Assembly: GCF_028621895.1 (NCBI RefSeq)
Contig: NZ_CP117520.1
Location: 434,001-498,000 of the forward strand
DNA: 64,000 nt
Direction of reading: 5' to 3'
DNA from: Acinetobacter sp. GSS19
GTDB taxonomy: Bacteria; Pseudomonadota; Gammaproteobacteria; Pseudomonadales; Moraxellaceae
Below, in pieces: positions 27,903 through 37,343 of this stretch. Each line of letters opens with the position of its first letter. Position 1 is the stretch's first letter. A model generated the notes under the pieces. It made no database searches. It worked only from the letters and a program-made list of their open reading frames with translations, and was not told the DNA's origin. The position numbers and the translations under genes were made by a program.

Positions 27903-30647
27903 ATGGATACCCAGCAGTTACAAAAAACATTACGTGCCAGTCAATATGCTGAACAGGTTTTAGGATTATATCCTGCACAATTAGAACAAGATTACACACT
28001 CGATCAGTTTGCTGGGACTTTATCGACGCTACAAATTCAACAACGTATCTATTCTGTTTTGACGGATATCCAGGATGAAGCCGAATGGATGCGCAAGATG
28101 CGTGCACTCCGTGCCTGCCTGATGTTTCGCTGGATCTGGCAGGATGCCAACCAGTTGACGGATGTGGTAACCCTGACGCGAGAATTGTCTGATTTTGCCG
28201 ATGCCGCAATTTGTGCAGCTAAAGAATTTGCCCGTGCACCACTGGTTGCCAAACATGGTGAACCGATTGGTTATTCCGGACAGGTGCAAGACCTGATCGT
28301 AGTGGCAATGGGAAAACTGGGCGCACAGGAACTCAATCTGTCGAGTGATATTGATCTGATTTTTGCCTTTGATGAACAGGGCGAAACCAATGGCCGTAAG
28401 TGCATCGATGTGCAGCAGTTCTGTATTTTATGGGGACAGAAGCTAATTTATTTGCTGGATCACATTACGGCTGAAGGCTTTGTTTTCCGGGTAGATATGC
28501 GTTTGCGTCCTTGGGGCGATGGTTCGGCATTGGCAATCAGTCATGTGGCCTTGGAAAAATATCTCAGCCAGCATGGTCGTGAGTGGGAACGTTACGCCTG
28601 GATTAAAGCCCGGATTGTTACGGGTGGCCAAGCAGGGCATGAGTTGATGGAAATGACTCGTCCATTCGTGTTCCGCAAATATGTCGATTACACTGCCTTT
28701 GAAGCCATGCGTGAAATGAAGGCGATGATTGAGCGTGAAGTCATGCGTCGTAATATCGCCGATGACATTAAACTAGGCGCGGGTGGAATTCGTGAAGTCG
28801 AATTTATTGTCCAGGTGTTTCAGCTCATTTATGGCGGTTCCAAGCTGGAACTTCAGGATCGTCAATGTTTAGTCAGCTTGCATCATTTAGGTGAAGTTGG
28901 CCTGCTGGAGCAAACTGCGGTACAGGAACTTGAGGACGCCTATCTCTTTCTGCGTCGTGTGGAACACGCGATCCAGGCTTTAAATGACAATCAGACCCAG
29001 TCTTTGCCTGCGGAACCAGATTTGCGGCAGCGAATTGTGGATACTTTGGGCTTCGCCTCTTGGGATGAATTTTTACAGCTGCTTAATCAAAAGCGTGCCA
29101 AAGTCACATATCAGTTTGAGCACTTGATCAAGGATGAAGCACCTTCACTCAGCGCGAGTTTTGGTCAGCTGGAAGAACGTTTGAATGCTGTACTGGATGA
29201 AAATGCCCGAAATTTGGTGTATGAGTTCTGGAATGGGCATGCTATCAAAAAGCTGCCCGCCAAAGCTATTCAGCGCTTGAAAACTTTCTGGCCGCATTTG
29301 ATTGAAGCAATTTTACAGTCTGAACATCCACAGATGGCCTTATTGCGTTTAATGCCATTGGTGGAATCCGTACTTCGCCGTACTGTTTATCTGGTCATGC
29401 TGATCGAAAGTAAAGGGGCATTGCAGCGTCTGGTGAAAATGGCGACGGTGAGCCCCTGGATCTGCGAAGAGCTGACACATTATCCGGTTCTGCTGGATGA
29501 ATTCCTGTCGATGGATTTTGAATTGCCAAAACGCAAGGATCTGGAGGATTCGTTACGCCAGCAACTGTTGCGTATCGAAATTGATCAGGTCGAAGATCAG
29601 ATGCGGGTTTTGCGTCTGTTTAAAAAATCGAATGTCTTGGCGGTGGCAGCGAGTGACGTACTGGCAGAAAGCCATTTGATGAAAGTTTCAGATGCTCTAA
29701 CTGATATTGCTGAAGTTTCGGTGAATGCTGCGCTGAATTTGGCCTATCAGATCGTGGCGAAAAAACATGGTTATCCGCAAGATGTCGATGGTCAGCGTTG
29801 CAGTCTGGATCGAAAAGCCTTTGCTGTGGTGGGTTATGGTAAGTTGGGGGGGATTGAGCTGGGTTATGGTTCGGATCTGGATCTGGTATTTATCCATTAC
29901 TTTGATGAGCAAAGTGAAACGGATGGTGCGAAGTCGATTAGTGGGGCAGAGTTTGCCATTCGGGTAGCCCAAAAATTCTTGTCCTTGATGACCACACAGA
30001 CCTTGGATGGCCGGGTTTATGAGATTGATACTCGTCTGCGCCCTTCTGGGGAGGCGGGTATGCTGGTCACCAGTTTAAAAGCATATGAGCAATACCAGTT
30101 AAAAAGTGCCTGGCTTTGGGAGCATCAGGCTTTGGTACGTGCGCGCTCGATTGCCGGTGATCAGGACTTGCGCCAGCAGTTTGAAGCATTACGCTGTCGC
30201 ATCTTGACCCAGCCTCGTGATGAAGCTGAGGTGCGGGCAGAAGTGTTGCAGATGCGCCAGAAAATGAAAGACCATCTGGGTTCATCCCAAGAGCAAAAAA
30301 AACATGGAATTTTTCATTTAAAACAGGATGCAGGTGGTATCGTTGACATCGAATTTATGGCACAGTATATGGTGCTTGCATGGAGTGGGTCGAAACCAGA
30401 TCTCGCCCATTATTCCGACAATGTAAGAATTCTTGAAGATGCTGCTAAAGCAGGCTGCTTATCCAGTGAAGATGCCACAGCATTAATGCACGCTTATCTA
30501 CGTGAACGAGCCGAGAGCCACCGTCTAGCCCTTGCAAATCAATCCATGCAAGTGAATGCTGCGGACTGGCACGATACCCGAGAGATCGTTTGCAAGTTAT
30601 GGCAAAGATTAATTGATCCAACTGCACCTGCATTGGATAGTGAATGA
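27903..30647 (+). CDS. glnE: glutamine synthetase adenylyltransferase/deadenylylase
   Basis: Bifunctional enzyme that adds and removes AMP on glutamine synthetase in response to PII and glutamine. The 914-residue protein has two nucleotidyltransferase domains. The N-terminal deadenylylase carries GKLGAQELNLSSDIDLIFAF near 138-157, and the C-terminal adenylylase carries GYGKLGGIELGYGSDLDLVF near 643-662. Between them are helical regulatory domains. A GGGGG-type site precedes the ATG. ilvE follows after 26 bases. Confidence 0.97.
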   Translation: MDTQQLQKTLRASQYAEQVLGLYPAQLEQDYTLDQFAGTLSTLQIQQRIYSVLTDIQDEAEWMRKMRALRACLMFRWIWQDANQLTDVVTLTRELSDFADAAICAAKEFARAPLVAKHGEPIGYSGQVQDLIVVAMGKLGAQELNLSSDIDLIFAFDEQGETNGRKCIDVQQFCILWGQKLIYLLDHITAEGFVFRVDMRLRPWGDGSALAISHVALEKYLSQHGREWERYAWIKARIVTGGQAGHELMEMTRPFVFRKYVDYTAFEAMREMKAMIEREVMRRNIADDIKLGAGGIREVEFIVQVFQLIYGGSKLELQDRQCLVSLHHLGEVGLLEQTAVQELEDAYLFLRRVEHAIQALNDNQTQSLPAEPDLRQRIVDTLGFASWDEFLQLLNQKRAKVTYQFEHLIKDEAPSLSASFGQLEERLNAVLDENARNLVYEFWNGHAIKKLPAKAIQRLKTFWPHLIEAILQSEHPQMALLRLMPLVESVLRRTVYLVMLIESKGALQRLVKMATVSPWICEELTHYPVLLDEFLSMDFELPKRKDLEDSLRQQLLRIEIDQVEDQMRVLRLFKKSNVLAVAASDVLAESHLMKVSDALTDIAEVSVNAALNLAYQIVAKKHGYPQDVDGQRCSLDRKAFAVVGYGKLGGIELGYGSDLDLVFIHYFDEQSETDGAKSISGAEFAIRVAQKFLSLMTTQTLDGRVYEIDTRLRPSGEAGMLVTSLKAYEQYQLKSAWLWEHQALVRARSIAGDQDLRQQFEALRCRILTQPRDEAEVRAEVLQMRQKMKDHLGSSQEQKKHGIFHLKQDAGGIVDIEFMAQYMVLAWSGSKPDLAHYSDNVRILEDAAKAGCLSSEDATALMHAYLRERAESHRLALANQSMQVNAADWHDTREIVCKLWQRLIDPTAPALDSE

Positions 30648-30673
30648 TTGTGTAAAAATTTGGAGTGTGTGCC

Positions 30674-31600
30674 ATGAATTTGGCTGATCGTGATGGTTTT
30701 ATTTGGCAAGATGGACAAATGGTTGATTGGCGCGATGCCAAAATTCATGTCCTCACGCATACGTTGCATTACAGTATGGGTGTCTTTGAAGGTGTCCGTG
30801 CGTATGAAACTCCTAAAGGCACCGCGATTTTCCGTCTTCAAGACCATACGAAGCGTTTGTTGAATTCTGCAAAAATTTATCAAATGAAAGTGCCATTTGA
30901 TCAGGCTGCACTCGAACAGGCACAAATTGATGTGGTACGTGAAAACAAACTTGCATCTTGCTACTTACGTCCATTGATCTGGATCGGTTCAGAGAAATTG
31001 GGTATTGCCGCGACCAACAACACTATTCACGCTGCAGTTGCAGCATGGGGTTGGGGTGCTTACCTTGGTGAAGAAGCCATGGCGAAAGGCATTCGTGTGA
31101 AAACTTCTTCATTCACGCACCATCATCCAAACGTGACCATGTGTAAGGCTAAGGCATCAGGTAACTACACTTTGTCTATTTTGGCACACCAAGAAGTAGC
31201 CCATGCCGGTTATGACGAAGCCATGCTAATGGATCCGCAAGGCTACGTTTGTCAGGGTTCTGGCGAGAACGTGTTCCTAGTGAAAGATGGTGTGTTACAT
31301 ACCCCTGATATCGCCGGTGGTGCACTGGATGGTATTACCCGTCAAACCGTAATTACGATTGCTAAAGATCTTGGCTATGAGGTCGTTGAGCGCCGTATTA
31401 CTCGTGATGAATTCTATATCGCTGACGAAGCATTCTTTACCGGTACTGCTGCAGAAGTGACCCCAATCCGTGAATATGATGACCGTGAAATTGGTTGCGG
31501 TTCACGTGGTCCAATCACCACTCAAATCCAGCAAACCTTCTTTGATGCGGTTCAAGGTAAAAATCCGAAATATGAGCACTGGTTAACTTACGTTAAATAA
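30674..31600 (+). CDS. ilvE: branched-chain amino acid aminotransferase
   Basis: PLP-dependent class IV aminotransferase for Leu, Ile and Val. The 308-residue protein has the PLP lysine in the MCKAKASGNYTLSILA block, and the conserved VFEGVRAYET and EAFFTGTAAEVTPI segments. The ATG at 30674 is chosen because GGAG lies nine bases before it; the GTG at 30665 overlaps that site. In A. baumannii ilvE marks the left edge of the LOS outer-core locus, and the same holds here. A terminator follows. Confidence 0.97.
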   Translation: MNLADRDGFIWQDGQMVDWRDAKIHVLTHTLHYSMGVFEGVRAYETPKGTAIFRLQDHTKRLLNSAKIYQMKVPFDQAALEQAQIDVVRENKLASCYLRPLIWIGSEKLGIAATNNTIHAAVAAWGWGAYLGEEAMAKGIRVKTSSFTHHHPNVTMCKAKASGNYTLSILAHQEVAHAGYDEAMLMDPQGYVCQGSGENVFLVKDGVLHTPDIAGGALDGITRQTVITIAKDLGYEVVERRITRDEFYIADEAFFTGTAAEVTPIREYDDREIGCGSRGPITTQIQQTFFDAVQGKNPKYEHWLTYVK

Positions 31601-31618
31601 GTCGATCGGCTATCATTT

Positions 31619-31648
31619 AAAGGCGAAGCGTAAGTTTCGCCTTTTTTA
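31619..31648 (+). terminator. intrinsic terminator after ilvE
   Basis: AAAGGCGAA at 31619-31627 pairs with TTCGCCTTT at 31636-31644, followed by T residues. It separates ilvE from the OC locus, whose first gene starts only 14 bases later. Confidence 0.88.
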
Positions 31649-31661
31649 TTGGGAAGATGTT

Positions 31662-32555
31662 ATGCATATTGTCTATGTCAGTGATGGAAAAGCCGGACAC
31701 CGTTCACAGGCGTTAGGGCTATATCAGGCAATGCAAAGACAAAGTGTAGTCGATGTGAGTTTTCAGGAAATTCCACTTCAGGAGTTGTCATTACTGGATT
31801 TGTTCTCCGCTTTATTTTCCCATCAGCTTGATGGCATCACCCCAACACCAACTTTCATTTTTGGGGTAGGCAGTCATACACATTTGCGTGTCTGGCTATT
31901 GGGAAAAATTTTCCCAACTGCTAAAACCGTGATCTTGATGAAACCGAGTTTACCCATCGCTTGCTTTGATTATGCGGTGATTCCAGAACATGATGGAATT
32001 CCGGCATCCGACCATGTGATTGTGACTAAAGGGGCATTAAACCCGATTGTGAATGAACAGCGGCATATACCGAATCAGATTCTGATCGCACTCGGCGGTA
32101 ATTCAAAACGTCATCAATGGAATGACCAGAAAGTGCTGCAAGTGCTCGAAAAAATCATAGTAAATAATCCAGACGCAGAAATTATCCTGACGACATCCCG
32201 ACGTACGCCCGCAGAATTTCTACCGTTGTTGTCACAACAGGACTATGCAAAAAAAATACAGATTTTTCCTGTAGGGCAAACGCCACAGGGCTGGATTTTT
32301 GAGCAGATGCAACAGGCTGAGGCAGTTTGGGTCACTGAGGACAGTATTTCGATGATTTATGAGGCATTGACTGCAGGGTGTAAGGTTGGGGTGATTGAGT
32401 TGGATCGGTTGAAGCAGGATCGGATCATTCGTTCCATTCAAGAATTGATGCAACGAGAAGATATTTCATTGAATACCAGACAGAAGGAACTTAAATCACC
32501 CGCAACTTTTAAAGAAGCAGAGCGTGTGGCAACATACCTGTTATCTCAAAAATAA
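31662..32555 (+). CDS. ELM1-like protein (DUF1022 family), first gene of the OC locus
   Basis: 297-residue cytosolic protein of the family annotated after mitochondrial fission factor ELM1. In bacteria it usually sits in LPS/LOS loci and is thought to have a GT-B-like fold. Family landmarks are VYVSDGKAGHRSQALGL at the start, IALGGNSKRH in the middle, ILTTSRRTPAEF, and VTEDSISMIYEAL near the end. GGGAAG supports the ATG. A second paralogue lies at 34387. A role in outer-core sugar addition is inferred from context; no biochemical activity is implied by sequence. Confidence 0.8.
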   Translation: MHIVYVSDGKAGHRSQALGLYQAMQRQSVVDVSFQEIPLQELSLLDLFSALFSHQLDGITPTPTFIFGVGSHTHLRVWLLGKIFPTAKTVILMKPSLPIACFDYAVIPEHDGIPASDHVIVTKGALNPIVNEQRHIPNQILIALGGNSKRHQWNDQKVLQVLEKIIVNNPDAEIILTTSRRTPAEFLPLLSQQDYAKKIQIFPVGQTPQGWIFEQMQQAEAVWVTEDSISMIYEALTAGCKVGVIELDRLKQDRIIRSIQELMQREDISLNTRQKELKSPATFKEAERVATYLLSQK

Positions 32556-32567
32556 CGAGACGATCTT

Positions 32568-33377
32568 GTGATTTATTTTTTGCTACTGTTCCTGATTTTG
32601 TTGATTGTATTCAGTTATAAATATGCATGGTGGAAACCAGCAGTGAATTGGAAACAACCACGTGTATTAATGTATCACATGGTACGTGAGCCTATCGATG
32701 GTGCGAAATTCAATAAATTGCGTGTGAAACCAGCTGAATTTGAAAAACAGGTGGCTTGGATGAAAGCGCAAGGTTTTCATTTTGTCACCATGCAGGAATT
32801 ACAGGAAAATTGGGGCAAACATCCAGAAAAAACCGTGGCTATTACCTTTGATGATGGTTATCTGGATAATTTGGAAAATGCCTATCCGATTTTAGAAAAA
32901 TATCAGGCTAAGGCAACGATCTATGTCGTTGTGGATCGTCATGATCGTGACTGGTCGACCTATAAAAAAGCTCATCATAATAGTGGTGAGTTGGCAAAAG
33001 AACCTAAACTGAATGATCAGCAAGTCCAATTTTTGGCGCAGAGTGGTTGGGTAGAAATTGGTTCACATACCTTGACCCATGCCAATCTGGATAAACTCAG
33101 TGATGAAGAATGTTTAAAAGAATTGGTTGAATCTAAGCACCAGTTAGAGCAACTCATCCAGCAACCAGTGAACAGTTTTGCTTACCCGTTTGGTATTTAT
33201 AGTGTACGTGATGTTGAGCTGGCTCGGCAAGCCGGCTATCACAATGCAGTGACGACCCAAGAAGGGATTGATTCAGTCGATCCTGATTTTATGCAGCTGC
33301 AAAGAATCAAGGTCAGTGGAAAGGATACATTATTTGCTTTTAAATTACGTTTAAAGCTGGGTTCCCGAGAAGGTTAA
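32568..33377 (+). CDS. membrane-anchored polysaccharide deacetylase (NodB/CE4 family)
   Basis: Predicted to remove acetyl groups from an N-acetylhexosamine of the LOS core; deacetylase genes are a regular part of A. baumannii OC loci. The 269-residue protein has an N-terminal membrane anchor (about 2-20), then the CE4 motifs: TFDDGY (motif 1, metal Asp), SHTLTHANL (motif 2, metal His pair), and AYPFG (motif 3). The start is GTG, with ACGAGA upstream, 12 bases after the previous stop. The next gene follows in 2 bases. Confidence 0.9.
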   Translation: MIYFLLLFLILLIVFSYKYAWWKPAVNWKQPRVLMYHMVREPIDGAKFNKLRVKPAEFEKQVAWMKAQGFHFVTMQELQENWGKHPEKTVAITFDDGYLDNLENAYPILEKYQAKATIYVVVDRHDRDWSTYKKAHHNSGELAKEPKLNDQQVQFLAQSGWVEIGSHTLTHANLDKLSDEECLKELVESKHQLEQLIQQPVNSFAYPFGIYSVRDVELARQAGYHNAVTTQEGIDSVDPDFMQLQRIKVSGKDTLFAFKLRLKLGSREG

Positions 33378-33379
33378 GT

Positions 33380-34390
33380 ATGCGTATTACACTTGTGATG
33401 GCCAGTGATGAAGACGGTGGACTGGAAAAGCATGTTTTAGAATTAGCAGATGGACTAGCTGAAACAGGACATCGGGTTTCTGTCATTGCGCATCCACGTT
33501 ACCAGCATCAACTCAAACAACATATCAATTTTGTTGCATTTGACATGAGCGGTAGTCGTTACAATCCTTTGACTAAATATCGATTAAAGAAAGAAATTCT
33601 GAAAACTGATCCTGAAATTTTACATGCACATGCTTCTAAAACGGCAAAACTGCTGCAATCGATGTTGCAGCAGTTTCCATGTCCGAGTGTAGTGACGGTA
33701 CATGGAGCAAAATCCAACTTAAAACCGTATTTGGCTTTTGACCGGATTATTGCCGTGAGTCAGCGTGTGGCTGATTCGTTTGCTCGACCGGATAAAACGG
33801 TCGTGGTTTATAATGGGGTGAAAATTACCCAGTCTCCACAACCCTATCAGCCCAACCGAAAATTTATTGCAATTGGCCGTTTAAATGAAGTGAAAGGTTT
33901 TGACCGATTATTACAGGCTTGGCAACAGATTCCTCATCAATTGACGATTGTTGGAGATGGCGAGCAACGGATACAGTTGGAGCAGTTGGTTCAGCAGTTG
34001 CAACTGGCCAATCGAGTCACATTGCTCGGTTATTCTGATCAAATTGCGCAATTATTGACTGAGCATGAAGCATTGATCGTATCCTCCTTGCGTGAAGGTG
34101 GGCCTTACACTTTAAGCGAAGCTTTATTGTTGCATCGCCCAGTGATTGGGACTGATGTCGGGATGATGCGAGAGTTCGTACCAGAACAATTTTTATGTCC
34201 GCCTGATGATGTTGCCGCATTGTGTGCTGTCATTAATAATTATCTGAATACTCCCGAAGTAGAGAAACTGTTCCTGCCCGCCTATCAGCATGCTGCTACA
34301 GAATTAACCTTTACTGCGATGATTGAACATACTTTGGCTGTTTACCAGACCGTGATCGAAACAGATGTGAAGAACAAGGATTGGTCATGA
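33380..34390 (+). CDS. glycosyltransferase family 4 protein (OC locus)
   Basis: GT-B glycosyltransferase of 336 residues. The N-domain shows the glycine-rich DEDGGLEKHVLELADGL loop and HAHASKTA. The C-domain shows AIGRLNEVKGFDRLLQAW, VGDGEQR and SSLREGGPYTLSEALLLHRPVIG, the GT4 donor site with its E-x7-E equivalent. It overlaps the next gene by four bases (ATGA). It is likely to add a core sugar; donor and linkage are unknown. Confidence 0.88.
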   Translation: MRITLVMASDEDGGLEKHVLELADGLAETGHRVSVIAHPRYQHQLKQHINFVAFDMSGSRYNPLTKYRLKKEILKTDPEILHAHASKTAKLLQSMLQQFPCPSVVTVHGAKSNLKPYLAFDRIIAVSQRVADSFARPDKTVVVYNGVKITQSPQPYQPNRKFIAIGRLNEVKGFDRLLQAWQQIPHQLTIVGDGEQRIQLEQLVQQLQLANRVTLLGYSDQIAQLLTEHEALIVSSLREGGPYTLSEALLLHRPVIGTDVGMMREFVPEQFLCPPDDVAALCAVINNYLNTPEVEKLFLPAYQHAATELTFTAMIEHTLAVYQTVIETDVKNKDWS

Positions 34391-35403
34391 AACCTTATAT
34401 TGTGGCTTTAACTGAAGGCAAAGGCGGTCATGAAACTCAGACCAAAGGCATGATCACGTTGTTAAATGCCAAAGGCCAGTATGAGGTGAAATGGTTAACA
34501 ATCAAAAAAGTCAGCAAATTGCATAAATGGCTGTTAAAGACATTCTTTCCTGTTCTCAGTCCGCAGTGGGCCTTGGGACTGTATTTGGAAAATGGTGCGG
34601 AATGGCAAAAATTATCATGTGCTTATATCGTTTCTGCTGGCGGTGAAACGCTTTTGCCCAATGCACTGCTCAAGAAATATTTTCATCAGCAAGGGCAGGC
34701 GGTAAAAAATGTCATCGCGACGTCATTAAGGGGGATGTCTGCTTCCTATTTCGATGCGGTATTTACCATTGATGAAAAATATGAAAATCAAAAGCCCTTT
34801 ATATATTATCCGATTGCACCGAATAAACAGCTGACTTTTCAATTGGAACATAGAGTCCAGCAAGCAAAAGAAAACCTGAATTTGATAGGACAGAAAGTTC
34901 TTAGCATTTTAATTGGTGCGGATACCAAAACCTCAAAAATTGGTACTTCTTCGGAATGGAGTGACTGGATTCAGCAGCTTCTTCAGTCTTATCCAGACTG
35001 GAAAATCCTGTTAAGTACCTCTAGACGTACTGAAAAAGCATTTGAACAGGATCTGCAAAATACCCTGGCAGGAAATCCGCAACTGACTTTAACCTTGGTC
35101 AACCATGGTCAGCAGTGTGATATTACTGATTATATTTATGCAGCGGATTTGCTGATTTGTTCACCTGAATCAACTTCGATGATCAGTGAAGCGTTGGTGA
35201 GTGAAAAAAAAGTGTTGATTCCTTTGTTTACTTCTAGCGCCCTAGATGCCGAACTTCAGGCTTATTTAAAGCATTTTGAACAGCGGCAATGGTTGAAACG
35301 AATTGAGGTTTCTGAGACTCCAGGGCAGATAGATGCAGAGGCCGAAAAAATTTGTTCGCAGCCACATATTAAAGCGTTAGAGCAGCTATTTAAGATGGTT
35401 TAA
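34387..35403 (+). CDS. ELM1-like protein, second copy in the OC locus
   Basis: 338-residue relative of the protein encoded at 31662. Landmarks are ALTEGKGGHETQTKGM at the start, LSILIGADTKTSK, ILLSTSRRTEKAF, and LICSPESTSMISEALVS near the end, aligning in order with the first copy. The ATG at 34387 overlaps the previous stop and has AAGGA upstream; an in-frame TTG at 34381 is less likely. Two diverged ELM1-like genes in one locus suggest two separate transfer steps rather than a recent duplication. Confidence 0.8.
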   Translation: MKPYIVALTEGKGGHETQTKGMITLLNAKGQYEVKWLTIKKVSKLHKWLLKTFFPVLSPQWALGLYLENGAEWQKLSCAYIVSAGGETLLPNALLKKYFHQQGQAVKNVIATSLRGMSASYFDAVFTIDEKYENQKPFIYYPIAPNKQLTFQLEHRVQQAKENLNLIGQKVLSILIGADTKTSKIGTSSEWSDWIQQLLQSYPDWKILLSTSRRTEKAFEQDLQNTLAGNPQLTLTLVNHGQQCDITDYIYAADLLICSPESTSMISEALVSEKKVLIPLFTSSALDAELQAYLKHFEQRQWLKRIEVSETPGQIDAEAEKICSQPHIKALEQLFKMV

Positions 35404-35484
35404 TAAGGTTACAGAAATGATCATAATATGGCTTGTCTGCCGTGGTCAGATTATTTGTGCTCCCCATTTGTTGAAGAAAAAGTG

Positions 35485-36546
35485 ATGACGAACAAACTCA
35501 AAATTGTAAACACTGTGTATGGTGATGCTTCAGGTGGACGCTGGCAGGCGATGCTGAATACACATGATGCTTTGGCAAGCCACGGACATGAGATGTGGAT
35601 TGTGGCAGGGGATGAAAATAAGCACCTTAATGTGGGAGAGCGTCAGTTTTTTTCTTTAAATAGTTCCGGATTTTATGACCTTGTGGCAGCGTTTAAACTA
35701 AATCGTTGGCTGCGCCAAGTGCGACCTGATGTCATTATTGCCCATAGTGGTAGAGCGGTTTATCTATTTAAAAATGCGATGCTATTTGGGGGAATAAAAG
35801 CGCCTGTCTTGGCAATGAACCACAGCCATAACGTCAAAAGAACGGTTCGTGCGGACGGATTTATTCATATCACTCCCCATGTTAAATCCCTGGTTGAGCA
35901 GGCAGCTAAAAAGAAAGGCATACATATTGAGGATAAACCGCAAGCAATCATCTCTAATTTGGTTTATTTGCCTGAGCAAGAACCAGAATTTAAACCATTG
36001 GGTTCATTGGTGACTTTGGGCATGATGACCCGTTTAGTGGATTATAAAGGTACACATATCTTGATTGATGCCGTGGCTTTGTTAAAAGTAAAGGGTTATC
36101 AAATGAGGTTATTGGTTGCTGGTGATGGTGAGGAAAAAGACAACCTGATTGCCCAGATTCAACACTTAAAGCTTGAAAACGAAGTCCAGTTTTTAGGCTG
36201 GATTAAGGGTGAGCAAAAAACTCAGTTTTATCATGATGTAGATATTATCGTGGTTCCGACAATGAATGATACGCAGCCACTGGCTATTCTAGATGCCTTT
36301 GCATGGGGTAAACCGGTTGTGGCGAGTGACCATATTAGTGTGCAGCAAATTATTCGCCATGGTGAGAATGGGTTAATGGCACGACAAAATGATGCTGAAA
36401 ATCTGGCTGAAAAAATAATTTATTTGATAGATCATCCAGAAAAGTTAAAATCAATTGCTGTAACTGGTTATCAAGATGCTCTCCAAAAATATCAATTTAA
36501 AAAAATCGAAGAAAATTTAAATAAATTTGTAAGTGAAGTATATTAA
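35485..36546 (+). CDS. glycosyltransferase family 4 protein (OC locus)
   Basis: GT-B enzyme of about 353 residues. The ATG at 35485 has GAAGAA before it and is followed by KLKIVNTVYGDASGGRWQAML, a normal GT4 beginning. The upstream ATG at 35428 would add 19 residues with no ribosome binding site. The C-domain has MTRLVDYKGTHILIDAV, VAGDGEEKDN and the PTMNDTQPLAILDAFAWGKPV block. The stop overlaps the next start (TAATG). Confidence 0.88.
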   Translation: MTNKLKIVNTVYGDASGGRWQAMLNTHDALASHGHEMWIVAGDENKHLNVGERQFFSLNSSGFYDLVAAFKLNRWLRQVRPDVIIAHSGRAVYLFKNAMLFGGIKAPVLAMNHSHNVKRTVRADGFIHITPHVKSLVEQAAKKKGIHIEDKPQAIISNLVYLPEQEPEFKPLGSLVTLGMMTRLVDYKGTHILIDAVALLKVKGYQMRLLVAGDGEEKDNLIAQIQHLKLENEVQFLGWIKGEQKTQFYHDVDIIVVPTMNDTQPLAILDAFAWGKPVVASDHISVQQIIRHGENGLMARQNDAENLAEKIIYLIDHPEKLKSIAVTGYQDALQKYQFKKIEENLNKFVSEVY

Positions 36547-37343
36547 TGGATCAAAAAAATTCTACCCGCATTGGAATTATTACGCCAACATTTAATCGTC
36601 CTGAACTACTGAAACGCACAATTGATTCTGTACTCGCTCAGAATTATTATAATTGGGTCATGGTCATCATTAATGACTGTTCAACAGTTGATTATCGAAG
36701 TATTACAGATAGTTTAAAGGATGAGCGGATTCATTATTTTGTTAATGAAAAAAATTCGGGTGTAAATTTTTCAAGAAATAGAGCATTAACTAAAATTGAA
36801 GATTTTGATTGTGATTACTTAACATTTTTAGATGATGATGATTTTTTGGCACACCCACAAATTCTAGAAGATATAGCTAGTGATTCAAAAAGATTACTAG
36901 AAAAAGACTGGTTAATTTATGATGTCATGAAAATCAATCAAGTTGTAAGTAATACTGATTCGAAGGAGAAAGTTATTGATTATATTAATGATTATTTATA
37001 TGGAAACCAGTTGCGTGGCGATAAGCACCATTTAATTCGTGCATCTGTTGCTAAGGGGAAACGTTTTACTGAATGTATTCGTAATGGATATGAATGGACT
37101 TATTTTATACAACTTGCCAATGTGAAAACAGTACATATATCTAGAGTTGTTAAAATTGTTGAATACCAAGAAGAAGGCTTAACCCAAAAAGGGCAATCTA
37201 AAAAAGTTAAAAATATTTTATTGCAAACAGCACTGCCAACAATGGTTTGGTTGAATAGACCTTTAAACTTTAAAGCCTTGCGTAGAATGGTTGCTTTAAG
37301 TTTAAAACTTCCATTTCGATTATTAATTTCTTTTCTTAGCTAA
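36546..37343 (+). CDS. glycosyltransferase family 2 protein (OC locus)
   Basis: GT-A inverting glycosyltransferase of 265 residues. It begins IGIITPTFNRPELLKRTIDS and carries the DDDDF metal-binding motif (FLDDDDF) near 95-101. It also has the NFSRNRAL segment usual for this family. G+C falls sharply here compared with the earlier OC genes, marking the variable distal part of the locus. Its 3' end overlaps the convergent next gene by 21 bases. Confidence 0.88.
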   Translation: MDQKNSTRIGIITPTFNRPELLKRTIDSVLAQNYYNWVMVIINDCSTVDYRSITDSLKDERIHYFVNEKNSGVNFSRNRALTKIEDFDCDYLTFLDDDDFLAHPQILEDIASDSKRLLEKDWLIYDVMKINQVVSNTDSKEKVIDYINDYLYGNQLRGDKHHLIRASVAKGKRFTECIRNGYEWTYFIQLANVKTVHISRVVKIVEYQEEGLTQKGQSKKVKNILLQTALPTMVWLNRPLNFKALRRMVALSLKLPFRLLISFLS